A DNA stretch of 40,943 bases from Rudaea sp. (GCA_031291055.1 JARLJU010000087.1:1-40943); one strand, 5' to 3'; counted from the first letter of the stretch, positions 16,584-26,158 are shown. Program-made: numbers and translations. The notes: a model not told the origin generated them from the letters alone.

Positions 16584-17825
16584 TCAAGACAGCTCAAGCG
16601 TCGCCAAGCTTTCAATCCGTTTCTCCCATTTTGCAACCACGGCGGCGGCGATGGAGTTGCCCAGCACATTGGTGGCCGAACGCCCCATGTCGAGGAACTG
16701 GTCGACGGCGAGCACCAGCAGCAAACCGCTTTCCGGCAGATTGAAATAGGGCAGCGTCGCCGCGATCACGACGAGTGCGGCGCGCGGAACGCCGGCCAGA
16801 CCTTTCGTCGTCAGCATCATCAGCCCGAACATCGTGATCTGCTGCGTAATGGAAAGCTGAACAGCGTAGGCCTGCACGATGAACAATGTGGCGAACGTGC
16901 AGTACATCATGGCGCCATCAAGGTTGAACGAATAACCCAGCGGCAGCACGAAGCTCGCCACGCGAGGCGGGATGCCGAACTTGATCAGCGCTTCCAGCGT
17001 GCGCGGGTAAGCCGCCTCGGACGACGCCGTGGCGAAGGCGAGCACGACGGGTTCGCGGATGCCGGCGAGCAAGCGCATGGCGGGCCGGCCGACGATCAGC
17101 AACAGGGCAGCGATCAGGGTCACCCAGAGTACGCCCAGCGACAGGTAGAAGCCGATGACAAATTTGGCATACGTGACGACGATGCCGATGCCCTGCACGC
17201 TGACCGTCGCGGCGAGCGCGGCAAAAATAGCCAGCGGTGCCGTCTTCATCACATAGTCCGTCACCTTCAGCATGATCCGGGTCACTTGCTCGGCGAAGGC
17301 CACGACCTGCGGGGCCTTGTCGTCAAGCGCCGTGATCGCCGTGCCCACGAAGATCGAGAAAATGACGATTTGCAAGATCTCGTTGCCGGCCAGGGCCTCG
17401 AAGATCGAGCGTGGCACCAGATGCGCGACAAAATCCTGCAACGTGAATTTTGCCGCATCAACGCCCGCTGCCGATGCCTCCGATGGCGCGAGTCCGAGGC
17501 CCGACCCCGGTTGCAGCCAATGCGCCATCAGCATGCCAACCGTGAGAGAGATGCAGGAGGCAGCGATGAACCATGCCATGGCCTTGAGCCCCACGCGGCC
17601 GATCTCGGCGATGCCTTGCATGCGCGCGATCGCAGCGACCAGCGAGGAAAACACCAGCGGTGCGATGATCATCTTGATCAGGCGCAGAAAGGCATCGGTG
17701 ACGATCGCCAGGTTTGCCGCCACCGCGATCGCTTGGTCAGGCGTCAGGTAGTGGTTGCAAGCCCAGCCTGCGGCAACTCCGAGCAGCATCGCGGCGACGA
17801 ACATGAGTGTGAGTGCACGATGCAT
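16584..17825 (-). CDS. Dicarboxylate/amino acid:cation symporter (SDF family)
   Basis: A 413-residue inner-membrane symporter of the GltP/DctA family that would import aspartate, glutamate or C4-dicarboxylates with H+ or Na+. Recognisable parts are IIAPLVFSSLVAAIARMQG (TM3/HP1 region), the Ser-rich FATASSEAAYPRTLEALIKF of HP1, GYSFNLDGAMMYCTFATLFI of TM7 (NMDGT-like), the HP2 region GLAGVPRAALVVIAATL and the TM8 block DQFLDMGRSATNVLGNSIAA. The TM7 motif reads NLDGA rather than NMDGT, which may shift cation use or specificity. It is upstream of and co-oriented with the threonine synthase gene. Confidence 0.9.
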   Translation of the reverse strand: MHRALTLMFVAAMLLGVAAGWACNHYLTPDQAIAVAANLAIVTDAFLRLIKMIIAPLVFSSLVAAIARMQGIAEIGRVGLKAMAWFIAASCISLTVGMLMAHWLQPGSGLGLAPSEASAAGVDAAKFTLQDFVAHLVPRSIFEALAGNEILQIVIFSIFVGTAITALDDKAPQVVAFAEQVTRIMLKVTDYVMKTAPLAIFAALAATVSVQGIGIVVTYAKFVIGFYLSLGVLWVTLIAALLLIVGRPAMRLLAGIREPVVLAFATASSEAAYPRTLEALIKFGIPPRVASFVLPLGYSFNLDGAMMYCTFATLFIVQAYAVQLSITQQITMFGLMMLTTKGLAGVPRAALVVIAATLPYFNLPESGLLLVLAVDQFLDMGRSATNVLGNSIAAAVVAKWEKRIESLATLELS

Positions 17826-18042
17826 GATTTGGTCGCCGGGTAACTCATTTGCCCACTGGACTGCACACCGGCGACCTTATCATCAGCGCTTCGCGCTTGC
17901 CTGATGTCGCTGTGCGGGGCCACATCGACGGCGGGCCGGTGAGTTGCGCGAATTGATCGCAGGCCGTTTTGCAGAGCCTTTTCCGCGGCTGCAACGCCTC
18001 CACTGTTGGCAGCCGCTGAAGAAATGCTTCGCCTGGCCTGTC

Positions 18043-19893
18043 TCAGGCGTTGCGGAAGACCACATTCACCGCCACCAGCATCACCAGCAGCATCAGCACG
18101 GTGAGCGGCAGGCCGACGCGCATGAAATCACGGGCGCGATAACCGCCCGGGCCGGCAACGATGGTCAGCACGGGATTGGCGCTGGCGATGACGAAACTGT
18201 TCGATGTGGAAATTGCGACAATCAGCGCATACACGGCCGGATTGCCGTTCGATGCCAGCGCGATATTGATCGCCATCGGCACCATCATCACGGTGGCGCC
18301 GACATTGGAAACCACCTGGGAGAAGAACAGGGCGAGAACGGCGATTACCGCCTGCAAGGCCCATTGTGGCCACGCGCCGAGATAACGCAACACTTCCTGT
18401 GCGATCCACGCGGCGGCACCGGTCGTGTCCATCGCCCAGCCCAGCGGAATCAGGCAGGCCAGGGTGAAGATGGTTTTCCAATTCACCGCGCCGTAGGCCT
18501 CGTCCATATTCAGCACACCGGCGAGCAGCATGCCGACGGCACCCGTCAGCATCGCGACGGACAGTTTGATGTCGGTGAACAGGCCGAGTCCCATCGCGAG
18601 TGCGAAGAAGAAGGTCGCGTGCCAGATCTTGCTCGGCCGGCCTTCTTCCTTTGGATAGTCGGTGACGACGACGAAGTCATGGGTTTCCGCCGCCAGGGTC
18701 AGGTCACGCCACAGGCCATGCAGTACCAGGGTATCGCCTGGACGCAGCGCGACCTTGCGCACATCTTCGCGAAATATCTCCTCGCCGCGATTGACCGCCA
18801 GCACGCTGATGCCGAATCTCTTGCGCAGGCGCAAATCGGCGACTGTCTGCTTGACGAAATGCGAGTTCGGCGGAATCACCGCTTCGGAAATGCCGGCGCG
18901 GGTGGGGTCGAACATGTCGCGGAAATTGCGCAGCCGGCTCTGCACGCGCAGCAGGTTCAGATTGGCGAAGTCGTTGGTCTGTTCACGTTTGCCGAGCGCG
19001 CCAAGTACCGTACCGACCCAGATCATCGTGTCGGCCGGAGGCGCCAGGCGCACTTCGTCGCCGTTCTTGATCGCCAGAATCAGCGGCGCGCCACGCAGCG
19101 TTTCGGCCTCGACGATGCTCATGCCGACCAGCGGGCTTTCTGCGGTGACGGTCAACTCGCACACTTCGCCGGCGATGCCGTAGGTTTCGGCGAAATACGT
19201 TTCGGTGCGTCCCGGCGTGACGTTCGGGCTTTCCTCATCCGTCGGCAGCAGGCGTCGCGTGAACAGGGCGAAGTACGCCAGACCGGTCAGCAACAGCGCC
19301 AATCCGACCGGCGCGATGGCGAACAGCGAAAATGGCTGGATCGTCTGTGCGCCAGGCGGCAGGTTGCGGTTTGCGCTCTGGATCAGGTCGTTGAGCAGGA
19401 TCAGCGGCGAGTTCGAGATCATCGTGATATTGGTGCCGGCCAGGATGCAGAACGCCATCGGCAGCAGCAGCCGCGACAGCGGCACGCCCGTGCGCGCGCT
19501 GACCCGGCTGACCACAGGCAGGAACAGGGCGGCGAGCGCCTGGCTTTGCATGATCGACGACAGGCCGCCGGCCATCGCATTGATGAGCAGTCCAAGCCGC
19601 GACTCGATGCCTTTGGACAGGCGCAGGATGAACGATGCCGCCTTGTTCAACACGCCGGTGCGGTCCAGGCCTGCGCCCATGATCATCACGCCGAGCAGGG
19701 AGATGACCGCGTTGCCAGCAAATCCTTCGAACAACTGCTCCACCGGAATCAGCCGGGTGATGCCGATGACAACGATGACCAGCAGCGCGATCAGGTCGGC
19801 GCGGATCCACTCCAGCACCAGCATGAGCACGGTGAAGCAAAGCAGCCCAAGCACGAGCTGCATGTCAGGAGTGAGGTTCAGGCCGGTGTTCAT
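18043..19893 (-). CDS. SLC13-type anion permease with central TrkA-C domains
   Basis: A 616-residue inner-membrane transporter of the divalent anion:Na+ family. An N-terminal TM block (about residues 10-215) contains LLGVMIMGAGLDRTGVLNKA and AFCILAGTNITMISNSPLIL. A cytoplasmic middle (about 235-420) contains two RCK_C/TrkA-C-like units: ESPLVGMSIVEAE followed by RPGDTLVLHGLWRD. The C-terminal TM block includes FFSQVVSNVGATVMMVPMAI and AISTSNSFVIASANPVLTIV. Related proteins move sulfate or other oxyanions; the substrate here is not assignable. No clear ribosome site precedes ATG 19893; an in-frame ATG at 19863 is the alternative. It is convergent with nothing and stands 37 bases before trmB's stop. 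Confidence 0.88.
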   Translation of the reverse strand: MNTGLNLTPDMQLVLGLLCFTVLMLVLEWIRADLIALLVIVVIGITRLIPVEQLFEGFAGNAVISLLGVMIMGAGLDRTGVLNKAASFILRLSKGIESRLGLLINAMAGGLSSIMQSQALAALFLPVVSRVSARTGVPLSRLLLPMAFCILAGTNITMISNSPLILLNDLIQSANRNLPPGAQTIQPFSLFAIAPVGLALLLTGLAYFALFTRRLLPTDEESPNVTPGRTETYFAETYGIAGEVCELTVTAESPLVGMSIVEAETLRGAPLILAIKNGDEVRLAPPADTMIWVGTVLGALGKREQTNDFANLNLLRVQSRLRNFRDMFDPTRAGISEAVIPPNSHFVKQTVADLRLRKRFGISVLAVNRGEEIFREDVRKVALRPGDTLVLHGLWRDLTLAAETHDFVVVTDYPKEEGRPSKIWHATFFFALAMGLGLFTDIKLSVAMLTGAVGMLLAGVLNMDEAYGAVNWKTIFTLACLIPLGWAMDTTGAAAWIAQEVLRYLGAWPQWALQAVIAVLALFFSQVVSNVGATVMMVPMAINIALASNGNPAVYALIVAISTSNSFVIASANPVLTIVAGPGGYRARDFMRVGLPLTVLMLLVMLVAVNVVFRNA

Positions 19894-19930
19894 CGGGGCG
19901 ATGATTCTTGTAGGCCTGCGTGCTCAGGTG

Positions 19931-20683
19931 TCAGATGCGTTCATGTAGCAAGTCCCAGACTCCGTGGCCGAGGCGCACGCCGCGTTTCTCGAAATGCGTT
20001 TCGATGCGCGTTGCCGGCCGCGGCGAAAATTTCCCTGTTCCCCCGATATTGCGCCATTGCGCCGAGGCGTCGAGCACGGAGAGCATCTGTTCGGCATACT
20101 CCGCCCAGTCCGTCGCCAAATGCAAGCGGCCTCCGAGTGCGACGCGCGAGGCGAGCAGCGCGACGAAGTCCGGCTGGATCAGGCGCCGCTTCTGCTGGCG
20201 CTTTTTCGGCCACGGGTCGGGGAAATAGATGCGCACCTCGCTCAATGCGCAGGCGCCGATGGCCCGGTCCAGGACTTCGACCGCGTCGCAATTGTACAAG
20301 CGTACATTTTCCACATTGTCAGCGGCGAGGGCATTCATCAGGCGGCCGACTCCGGGGCGGTGCACCTCGATGCCGATGAAATCGCTTTGCGGCGTGTTGC
20401 GTGCCGACCACAGCAGCTGATCGCCGTTGCCGAAACCGATCTCCAGCAGCAGCGGCGCAGTGCGGCCGAAGACCCGGCGCCATTCGGGGGCACCGTCGCC
20501 GACACCCAGGCCGTAACGGCTCCAGTGTTGCTCGAACGCGCGCTGCTGTGCCGGGGTGAAGCGTCCTTCGCGGCGTACAAAGCTGCGGATACGGCGTGCC
20601 CTTTCCTCTTCCGTCAGGTTCGCTGACGGCCCGGCACGTGAAGCAAGGGACACTGGCCGTGTCACTGAATCTGTTGCGCTCAC
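19931..20683 (-). CDS. trmB: tRNA (guanine-N7-)-methyltransferase TrmB
   Basis: A 250-residue SAM-dependent enzyme that methylates G46 in the variable loop of tRNAs. The SAM motif is [13 protein letters not shown], with acidic [14 protein letters not shown] following. The diagnostic TrmB block [20 protein letters not shown] and the C-terminal [13 protein letters not shown] and [16 protein letters not shown] are all present. It starts at GTG 20683, overlapping the thiG stop by four bases (GTGA), so translation is probably coupled. The order thiS-thiG-trmB recurs in related gammaproteobacteria. Confidence 0.96.
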   Translation of the reverse strand: MSATDSVTRPVSLASRAGPSANLTEEERARRIRSFVRREGRFTPAQQRAFEQHWSRYGLGVGDGAPEWRRVFGRTAPLLLEIGFGNGDQLLWSARNTPQSDFIGIEVHRPGVGRLMNALAADNVENVRLYNCDAVEVLDRAIGACALSEVRIYFPDPWPKKRQQKRRLIQPDFVALLASRVALGGRLHLATDWAEYAEQMLSVLDASAQWRNIGGTGKFSPRPATRIETHFEKRGVRLGHGVWDLLHERI

Positions 20684-21486
20684 GCGATTGTTCCGTCAAT
20701 CGGACTCGACGCCGACGCATAGCGCTTGCGCGGAATGCGCCCGGCCAGGAAAGCCTCGCGGCCGGCGATGATCGCGTGCTTCATGGCGCTGGCCATGAGC
20801 ACTGGATCGCGCGCACCGGCAATTGCCGTATTCATCAGCACGCCATCGCAGCCCAGCTCCATCGCGATCGCAGCATCGGATGCGGTGCCGACACCGGCGT
20901 CCACCAGCACCGGCACTTTCGCATTTTCCACAATTTCAAGGATGTTCCAGCGATTCTGGACGCCGAGCCCCGAGCCGATCGGTGCGGCCAGCGGCATCAC
21001 CGCGACGCAGCCGATTTCCTCCAGGCGTCTGGCGAGCAGGGGATCGTCACTGGTGTAGACCATCACCTGGAATCCCTCCGCGACCAGGGTCTCGGCCGCC
21101 CTGAGCGTCTGCACTACGTCCGGAAACAAGGTCTTTTGATCGCCGAGCACTTCGAGCTTGACCAGGGTACGGCCGTTCAACAGTTCGCGCGCGAGCCTGC
21201 AAGTGCGCACCGCGTCGTCTGCCGTGTAGCAGCCGGCGGTGTTGGGCAGGATTGTGTATTTGTCCAGCGGCAGGACATCCAGCAGGTTGGGCTGGTCCTT
21301 ATCCTGGCCGATATTGACGCGCCGGATGGCGACGGTGACGATCTCGGCTGCGGCAGCCTCGGTCGCGCGCCGGGTTTCGCCGAGATCCTTGAACTTGCCG
21401 GTACCGGTGAGCAGACGCGATCGATATGCGCGTCCGGCGATGACGAGCGGATCGGGGAAGTTGGTTGCGGCGGGTTGGGCGTTCAT
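20680..21486 (-). CDS. thiG: Thiazole synthase ThiG
   Basis: A 268-residue TIM-barrel enzyme that forms the thiazole phosphate of thiamine from deoxyxylulose phosphate, dehydroglycine and ThiS thiocarboxylate. The Schiff-base lysine is Lys110 in LVKLEVLGD. Phosphate-binding segments [33 protein letters not shown] and [14 protein letters not shown] are intact. I chose ATG 21486 ([18 protein letters not shown]); the frame is open upstream to the thiS stop but shows no family sequence. It follows thiS by 112 bases and overlaps trmB by four bases. Confidence 0.96.
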   Translation of the reverse strand: MNAQPAATNFPDPLVIAGRAYRSRLLTGTGKFKDLGETRRATEAAAAEIVTVAIRRVNIGQDKDQPNLLDVLPLDKYTILPNTAGCYTADDAVRTCRLARELLNGRTLVKLEVLGDQKTLFPDVVQTLRAAETLVAEGFQVMVYTSDDPLLARRLEEIGCVAVMPLAAPIGSGLGVQNRWNILEIVENAKVPVLVDAGVGTASDAAIAMELGCDGVLMNTAIAGARDPVLMASAMKHAIIAGREAFLAGRIPRKRYASASSPIDGTIA

Positions 21487-21598
21487 GGATCCGTCCGGAG
21501 TGAGGTATGCAAAGTTGCTTTGTTCAATGCGCTGTGCCTGCCGCGCGGGTTGTTGCCATTGCCAGGCAGCACGGTCCTCTGCATCACCTGTTTCGGGT

Positions 21599-21802
21599 TT
21601 ATCCCCCGCCAATCGCTTGAACGACTTCTATGCGGTCGCCATCGCGTACAAGATGTTGCGCATGCATGCTCTTCGACACGATTTCCCGATTGATTTCCAC
21701 CGCAACCGCACGGCCTGCATAGCCGCTGATCTCGAGCAGGGCGGCAACGCTGATGGGTTCGACGAGTTCACGTTGCTCGCCGTTCAATTCGATCTTCGTC
21801 AT
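21599..21802 (-). CDS. thiS: Sulfur carrier protein ThiS
   Basis: A 67-residue ubiquitin-fold protein that carries sulfur as a C-terminal thiocarboxylate for thiazole formation. It ends in the required Gly-Gly (QAIGGG) and has the family INREIVSK and [16 protein letters not shown] segments. It is the first gene of a thiS-thiG-trmB run. No TPP riboswitch is evident in the 122 bases upstream; that space is mostly the terminator of the preceding gene. Confidence 0.94.
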   Translation of the reverse strand: MTKIELNGEQRELVEPISVAALLEISGYAGRAVAVEINREIVSKSMHAQHLVRDGDRIEVVQAIGGG

Positions 21803-21870
21803 CTGCCTAGTTTAGCGTCAGCCGGCGCCAGCGCGAAGCCGCCAGGCTCAACTCCTGGATCGCCGTCGCC

Positions 21871-21904
21871 AAAAACGCAAGCGCCCGGACAGGCCGGGCG
21901 CTTG
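21871..21904 (-). terminator. Rho-independent terminator of the FecR/DUF6600 gene
   Basis: On the minus strand an 11-bp perfect stem (CAAGCGCCCGG with CCGGGCGCTTG, 5-base loop) is followed after two bases by TTTTT. It lies 20 bases beyond the stop of the FecR-domain gene and 69 bases before the thiS start, insulating the two units. Confidence 0.88.
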
Positions 21905-21924
21905 GGCTTGAGCTGAGCGATCGC

Positions 21925-24231
21925 TCAATCACGACCGCCGTGTTTCTTGTCGTCGTCCTTCTTGTCCTTGGGCGGCGGCGGCGTGCGTGCGGGTGCGGCA
22001 TTGTGGATCTGCGGTGGCGGCGACGCGACGCGGGGCGGCGGCGCGGCAGTCACGGGCGCACGGTTTTGCGGTGTGGTGGCGGTCTGGTTTGTCGGCGTGA
22101 CCTTGTGATATTCCGGCTTGTTCTGCGGAGTAACCGCATTGTGCGTGCCGTAGTTCGAATCACGCGTGGTCTGTGCCGCATTGCCGTTGGACCGTAGAGC
22201 ACCGTTCGACGTGGATGTCGTCGGCGTGACCTTGGTAACCGGTACCGGCCGTGTCGTTGGGGTGACCTTCGTCGCAGGCGACATCTGGTTCGCATTGGTT
22301 ACAGGAGTGCGCTGCAATGACTGCGGTGTCGTGGTTGTTGCCGGCCGGCCGGTCTGCGTATTGGCATTGGCGTTGGTTACGGTGTTCGCGCCAGGATGAG
22401 CGAAGCGCGCCGAGTCCAGATGCGTGTTCGCGGCCGCACCCGCCGCCGATGTCGCCGGGCCACGCGCAACGCCAGTACCTTGCCCGGCTGCGGGATTGGA
22501 CTGGATTGCCGGATTCAAGCGCGTAGCGGTGGCTGCATTCGTCGGCGCGATGCGCGTATTGGCTGCATTGGCAGTAGTCGGGTGCGTTGGCAAAGGCGGT
22601 GCCGCACTGCGGATCGGCGTACCGCCAGTGGTGACGACGCGCAGATTGGGCTGTGCAGCAACGCCACCGCGCACTGCGCCCGCGCCGGCGATTGGAGCGC
22701 GCGCCTGGCTCGGGGTTAGCGGCTGCCCCGGATTCTTCTGGTACAGCGGCTGCCTCTGCGCGAACGACGCGATCGGAGCCGGCGGGGTGGTCGCGGCCAC
22801 GATCGGACGATTGGCCAAGGCGGCCGGTGGCAGGGAACGTGCGGCTGTCATCGGCGCGATGCTGGCGCGGGTCGGCGCCACGGCGGCGAAACCGGATACG
22901 CGGCCATTGGCGAACGTCTCCTGATTCACACGGATCGCGGCTCCGCCAACCGGACGCGAACCGACGAACGCCGCGGCGGGTACGGCGACGATGGCGCCAG
23001 CAACACCGCGATTGGCATAGTTGATCTGCGCGTAGTTCACATTGCCGCGCGCATAGCCGCCGTAGTAATTGTTGATCGTGACGTTGTTGAACCCTCGCGA
23101 ATTGCTGATATTGATATTGGTGAAATAGCCTTGGCTCACGCGATAGCCGGGGAAGTACACGTCACGCGGGCCCAGCGGGAACCAGCCGACCGGCCCGCTG
23201 CCGAAACCGATGCTGACGCCGACGCCGCCACCGATGAAGGCAACCAGCGCGGGCGCATAAACAGGCCGCACCGCGATCGGACCGGGACACCAGCCCCAAC
23301 GGTTGCCGATATAGGCCCAGCGGCCGTAGTGGAATGGAGCAAAGCCCCAGGGAGCGTCGTCAACCCAGCTCCAGCCATAAGCGCCGACCCAGCCCCAATG
23401 ACCGCTGTGATAGGGCGACCAGTCAACGGCAACTGTGGTCGGATACCACACGTTGCCGTATTCGGGTGCGTCGCTCCATTCGCCGTTGTCGTCCAGGTCT
23501 TGATACCCGATCACTTCTTCGGATACGTACTGGCGCGATTTGGCATGATCCCAGCGGCCGTCGCGTTCGGAGCAGAAACTGTCGAACTCGTCCGGCGGCG
23601 GCAGGCTGTTGCTCTGGTAGTTCTGCAACTGCGGGTCGTTGAACGTCACCGACTGGCCTTCCTCGACGCGGAAGCGCGCGCCGCCTTCGCCGTAGGCGTC
23701 GCCGCCGCCATGCAGCACGGAGACGATCGTGCCCTGACCGTTGGGCCCGACATCGATGCGATATTCGCCGACGCGGTTGACGACGAAAGCCAGCGTGGGC
23801 GTATCGATTTCATAGCTCTGATCGTCGTACAGGCGGCGCACGCGCAGATTCAGCGTGCCCTGCGTGAGTTCAACCTGCGCCGCTTTGTCGTCGAGATTGA
23901 GAAAATCGAAGCTGGTGTCCTGATCAATGCGCATCGTGGAAGAGCCGATTTCCAGCTCGGAGCGCGAATTCTTGTCGGTCCACAGCTTGTCGCCGGTAAT
24001 CAGAGGCCGATTGAGCTGGGCCTCGACCCAGTCATTCTCGCCGGCCGGAACAAAACTCACGTCGCCGCGCAGAAAAGACAAGCGCGCAACCCTGGTCGGT
24101 GGATCGGCGACAGGACCGGACGCGCCATCCTGGCCGGGCGGCGGGCCACCATCGGGCGCGGGTTGCGCCAAAGCGGAGAAGGCCAGTGTCACGCCGGCCA
24201 GCAGGACAGCGAAACGGGTGGATTTGAACAT
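21925..24231 (-). CDS. Exported FecR/DUF6600 protein with long low-complexity tail
   Basis: A 768-residue exported protein. The signal peptide (MFKSTRFAVLLAGVTLAFSALAQ) is followed by a Pro/Gly linker and a FecR-like domain (about 45-200) with RGDVSFVPAG and ELEIGSSTMRIDQDTSFDFL. A DUF6600-like Trp/Gly-rich domain (about 255-350) contains WSPYHSGHWGWVGAYGWSW and FHYGRWAYIGNRWGWCPGP. After TINNYYGGYARGN, the last 350 residues are rich in Ala, Thr, Asn and Pro with repeated VTPT/KVTP motifs and end in a Lys/Asp tract (PPPPKDKKDDDKKHGGRD). No anti-sigma TM or sigma factor is adjacent, so this is not a classical FecR regulator; an envelope role is inferred. Confidence 0.85.
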   Translation of the reverse strand: MFKSTRFAVLLAGVTLAFSALAQPAPDGGPPPGQDGASGPVADPPTRVARLSFLRGDVSFVPAGENDWVEAQLNRPLITGDKLWTDKNSRSELEIGSSTMRIDQDTSFDFLNLDDKAAQVELTQGTLNLRVRRLYDDQSYEIDTPTLAFVVNRVGEYRIDVGPNGQGTIVSVLHGGGDAYGEGGARFRVEEGQSVTFNDPQLQNYQSNSLPPPDEFDSFCSERDGRWDHAKSRQYVSEEVIGYQDLDDNGEWSDAPEYGNVWYPTTVAVDWSPYHSGHWGWVGAYGWSWVDDAPWGFAPFHYGRWAYIGNRWGWCPGPIAVRPVYAPALVAFIGGGVGVSIGFGSGPVGWFPLGPRDVYFPGYRVSQGYFTNINISNSRGFNNVTINNYYGGYARGNVNYAQINYANRGVAGAIVAVPAAAFVGSRPVGGAAIRVNQETFANGRVSGFAAVAPTRASIAPMTAARSLPPAALANRPIVAATTPPAPIASFAQRQPLYQKNPGQPLTPSQARAPIAGAGAVRGGVAAQPNLRVVTTGGTPIRSAAPPLPTHPTTANAANTRIAPTNAATATRLNPAIQSNPAAGQGTGVARGPATSAAGAAANTHLDSARFAHPGANTVTNANANTQTGRPATTTTPQSLQRTPVTNANQMSPATKVTPTTRPVPVTKVTPTTSTSNGALRSNGNAAQTTRDSNYGTHNAVTPQNKPEYHKVTPTNQTATTPQNRAPVTAAPPPRVASPPPQIHNAAPARTPPPPKDKKDDDKKHGGRD

Positions 24232-24462
24232 GGCGAACGCTCCTTTGCGTCACGCGGATAGGATAAAACCGGTTTTTCGACAACGAGCAACCACACGAGC
24301 CGCGGCAAGAACCAGAATGGATCACCCTGAAAGCCCGCACCCCGAAAGTCTGCTAACTGTGCGCCGCTATCTAAACGCAATCAAGCTGAATGGTGACCTT
24401 CCACTGCCGGCACGCCATCAATCGTTCAGCGACGGGCCGGTTAGGTGACGCGGTCGTGACGA

Positions 24463-24491
24463 TTGCCCGTAGCAACCCGGCAACGTAAAGT
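24463..24491 (+). promoter_or_regulatory. Putative sigma-70 promoter of tRNA-Gly
   Basis: TTGCCC (24463-24468) and TAAAGT (24486-24491) are separated by exactly 17 bases, and the predicted start lies about 6 bases before the mature tRNA. The rest of the 272 bp between the FecR gene and the tRNA shows no gene. Confidence 0.5.
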
Positions 24492-24503
24492 ATCCGCGCG
24501 CAA

Positions 24504-24577
24504 GCGGGTGTAGTTCAATGGTAGAACTGCAGCTTCCCAAGCTGCTAACGTGGGTTCGATTCCCATCACCCGCTCCA
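24504..24577 (+). tRNA. tRNA-Gly (anticodon CCC), CCA encoded
   Basis: A 74-base cloverleaf: acceptor arm GCGGGTG pairs with CACCCGC, the D-arm contains TAGTTCAATGGTAGAA, the anticodon stem GCAGC/GCTGC closes the loop TTCCCAA (anticodon CCC), and the T-arm has GGTTCGATTCC. The discriminator is T followed by an encoded CCA. It reads GGG codons. No terminator follows before the rimB-like gene 50 bases downstream. Confidence 0.96.
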
Positions 24578-24627
24578 GGCTTCGCTGCCTGCGCGCCGTT
24601 TATGGAACCTTCCCCTTGCCAGCGGCA

Positions 24628-25107
24628 ATGACTTTAACGGCACGCATGCACGAGCATCCCCTCATCGGTTGGCGCGAATGGCTGGTTCTGCCGCAGCTGG
24701 GTCTGGGTGCTCTAAAGGCCAAGATCGATACTGGTGCGCGTTCGTCCTCGCTGCATGTGAATTCCATTTCGGAATGCGAGCGCGATGGCCGCACTTGGTT
24801 GCGGTTCGCCGTCGCCACGCGCCGGCGTGGCGGCGGACTGGTCGCTTGCGAGGCACCCGCGTGCGACCGCCGCGATGTCACCGATTCGGGTGGGCACATC
24901 ACGTCGCGCTGGTTCATCCGTACCGCGATACGTCTCGGCGGTATCGAATGGGAAACCGAACTCAACTTGACCAATCGCTGCAATATGCTCTTTCCGATGT
25001 TGCTGGGGCGTTCGGCACTGTGCGGCCGGTTTCGCGTCGATCCGCAACTTTCGTTCGTCTGCGGCCGCCTGAAAAGGCGCGTGCACACATTCGGGGCCAC
25101 TTCATGA
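24628..25107 (+). CDS. RimB-like retropepsin-type protease (ATP-dependent zinc protease family)
   Basis: A 159-residue protein of the family often named ATP-dependent zinc protease (DUF785), with an aspartic-protease-like fold. The catalytic-type motif [13 protein letters not shown] has Asp near residue 34; RNVTD-like RRDVTDSGG and the C-terminal [12 protein letters not shown] match the family. In Pseudomonas a similar protein, RimB, is encoded with RimK. I chose ATG 24628; the upstream open frame runs into the tRNA. The stop overlaps the rimK start (ATGA), so the two are coupled. It probably acts on the RimK-modified substrate or on RimK; this is inference. Confidence 0.85.
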   Translation: MTLTARMHEHPLIGWREWLVLPQLGLGALKAKIDTGARSSSLHVNSISECERDGRTWLRFAVATRRRGGGLVACEAPACDRRDVTDSGGHITSRWFIRTAIRLGGIEWETELNLTNRCNMLFPMLLGRSALCGRFRVDPQLSFVCGRLKRRVHTFGATS

Positions 25108-26000
25108 AAATTGCCATTTTGTCGCGCAATACAAAACTATACTCGACCGTGAGGCTGGTCGATGCGGCGCGCCAGCGCGGACACCGCGTGCGTGTGCTCG
25201 ACCCGTTGCGCTGCTACATGCGCATTGCGCCAAGCGATTTCACCATTCACTACAAGGGCCGTGCGCTCGCCGACTACGACGCGGTAATCCCGCGTGTCGG
25301 TGCGTCGATCACGTTTTACGGTACCGCTGTGTTGCGCCAGTTCGAGATGATGGGTGTATTCACGCCGAATTCGTCCGATGCGATCTTGCGTGCTCGCGAC
25401 AAGCTCCGTTGCCTGCAGCTGCTCGCGCGCGAGGACCTGGGCCTGCCATCCACCGTATTCGGCGACAATCCGGACGATACCGCCGACCTGCTGGCGATGC
25501 TCGGCGATCCGCCGCACGTGATCAAGCTCAACGAGGGCTCGCAGGGCCAGGGCGTACTGCTGGCGGAAAAGCGCTCGGCGTCGCAAAGCGTGATCGAGGC
25601 TTTTCGCGGGCTGTACGCGAATTTTCTCGTGCAGGAATTCATCCGTGAGGCCAACGGCGCCGACATCCGCTGCTTTGTCGTCGGCGGCAAGGTCGTGGCG
25701 GCGATGCGTCGTCAGGGCCGCGAGGGCGAGTTCCGTTCCAACCTGCACCGCGGTGGTTCGGCGACGCCCGCCCAGCTCACTGCGGCGGAAGTTGATACTG
25801 CATTGCGCGCTGCGCGCACGATGGGCCTGAACATTGCCGGCGTGGATCTGCTCAGGTCGCGACGCGGGCCGCTGGTGCTTGAAGTCAATTCCTCTCCGGG
25901 CCTGGAAGGTATCGAGTCCGCAACGGGCGTGGATGTGGCCGGCGAGATCATCGAGTACATCGTCCGGCGTGTGCGTAAGCGCAAGGCCCGCAAGCTCTGA
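25104..26000 (+). CDS. rimK: RimK, ATP-grasp ribosomal protein S6 glutamate ligase
   Basis: A 298-residue ATP-grasp ligase that adds glutamates to the C-terminus of ribosomal protein S6 in E. coli. The RimK N-terminus ([18 protein letters not shown]) and [20 protein letters not shown] are followed by the ATP-grasp core: [46 protein letters not shown] and [13 protein letters not shown] with its Mg ligands Glu and Asn. It overlaps the rimB-like gene by four bases. No rimA-like gene is evident between tRNA-Gly and rimB. Confidence 0.95.
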   Translation: MKIAILSRNTKLYSTVRLVDAARQRGHRVRVLDPLRCYMRIAPSDFTIHYKGRALADYDAVIPRVGASITFYGTAVLRQFEMMGVFTPNSSDAILRARDKLRCLQLLAREDLGLPSTVFGDNPDDTADLLAMLGDPPHVIKLNEGSQGQGVLLAEKRSASQSVIEAFRGLYANFLVQEFIREANGADIRCFVVGGKVVAAMRRQGREGEFRSNLHRGGSATPAQLTAAEVDTALRAARTMGLNIAGVDLLRSRRGPLVLEVNSSPGLEGIESATGVDVAGEIIEYIVRRVRKRKARKL

Positions 26001-26158
26001 CGACGGCGCGCCGTGCAACACGTCGCTACCGGAACCTGCGCCGCCCTCACGGAACGCCTGGTTTTGACAAGCCTGCGCATAATCTTGGCCATTTAAGCCT
26101 TCCAATCCTGTTCCCTGAAAATCAGCATTCACACCTGGCAACGTCCTTACCCATCAGC

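Noticed and set aside
16392..17843. A 483-codon plus-strand open frame
   Set aside because: It is antisense to the threonine synthase start and the SDF symporter, both of which have clear motifs.
17944..20379. An 811-codon open frame on the plus strand
   Set aside because: It lies antisense to the SLC13 permease and trmB. Its predicted protein is His/Gln/Arg-rich with no family pattern, as expected for shadow frames in high-GC DNA.
21487..21598. A thiG start upstream near the thiS stop
   Set aside because: The extra residues show no thiazole synthase similarity; ATG 21486 gives the family N-terminus.
21803..21924. TPP riboswitch upstream of thiS
   Set aside because: The space is only 122 bases, is largely filled by the terminator of the preceding gene, and shows none of the conserved thi-box segments.
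24550..24627. Upstream extension of the rimB-like gene
   Set aside because: An extended start would lie inside the tRNA-Gly gene; the family N-terminus begins after ATG 24628.
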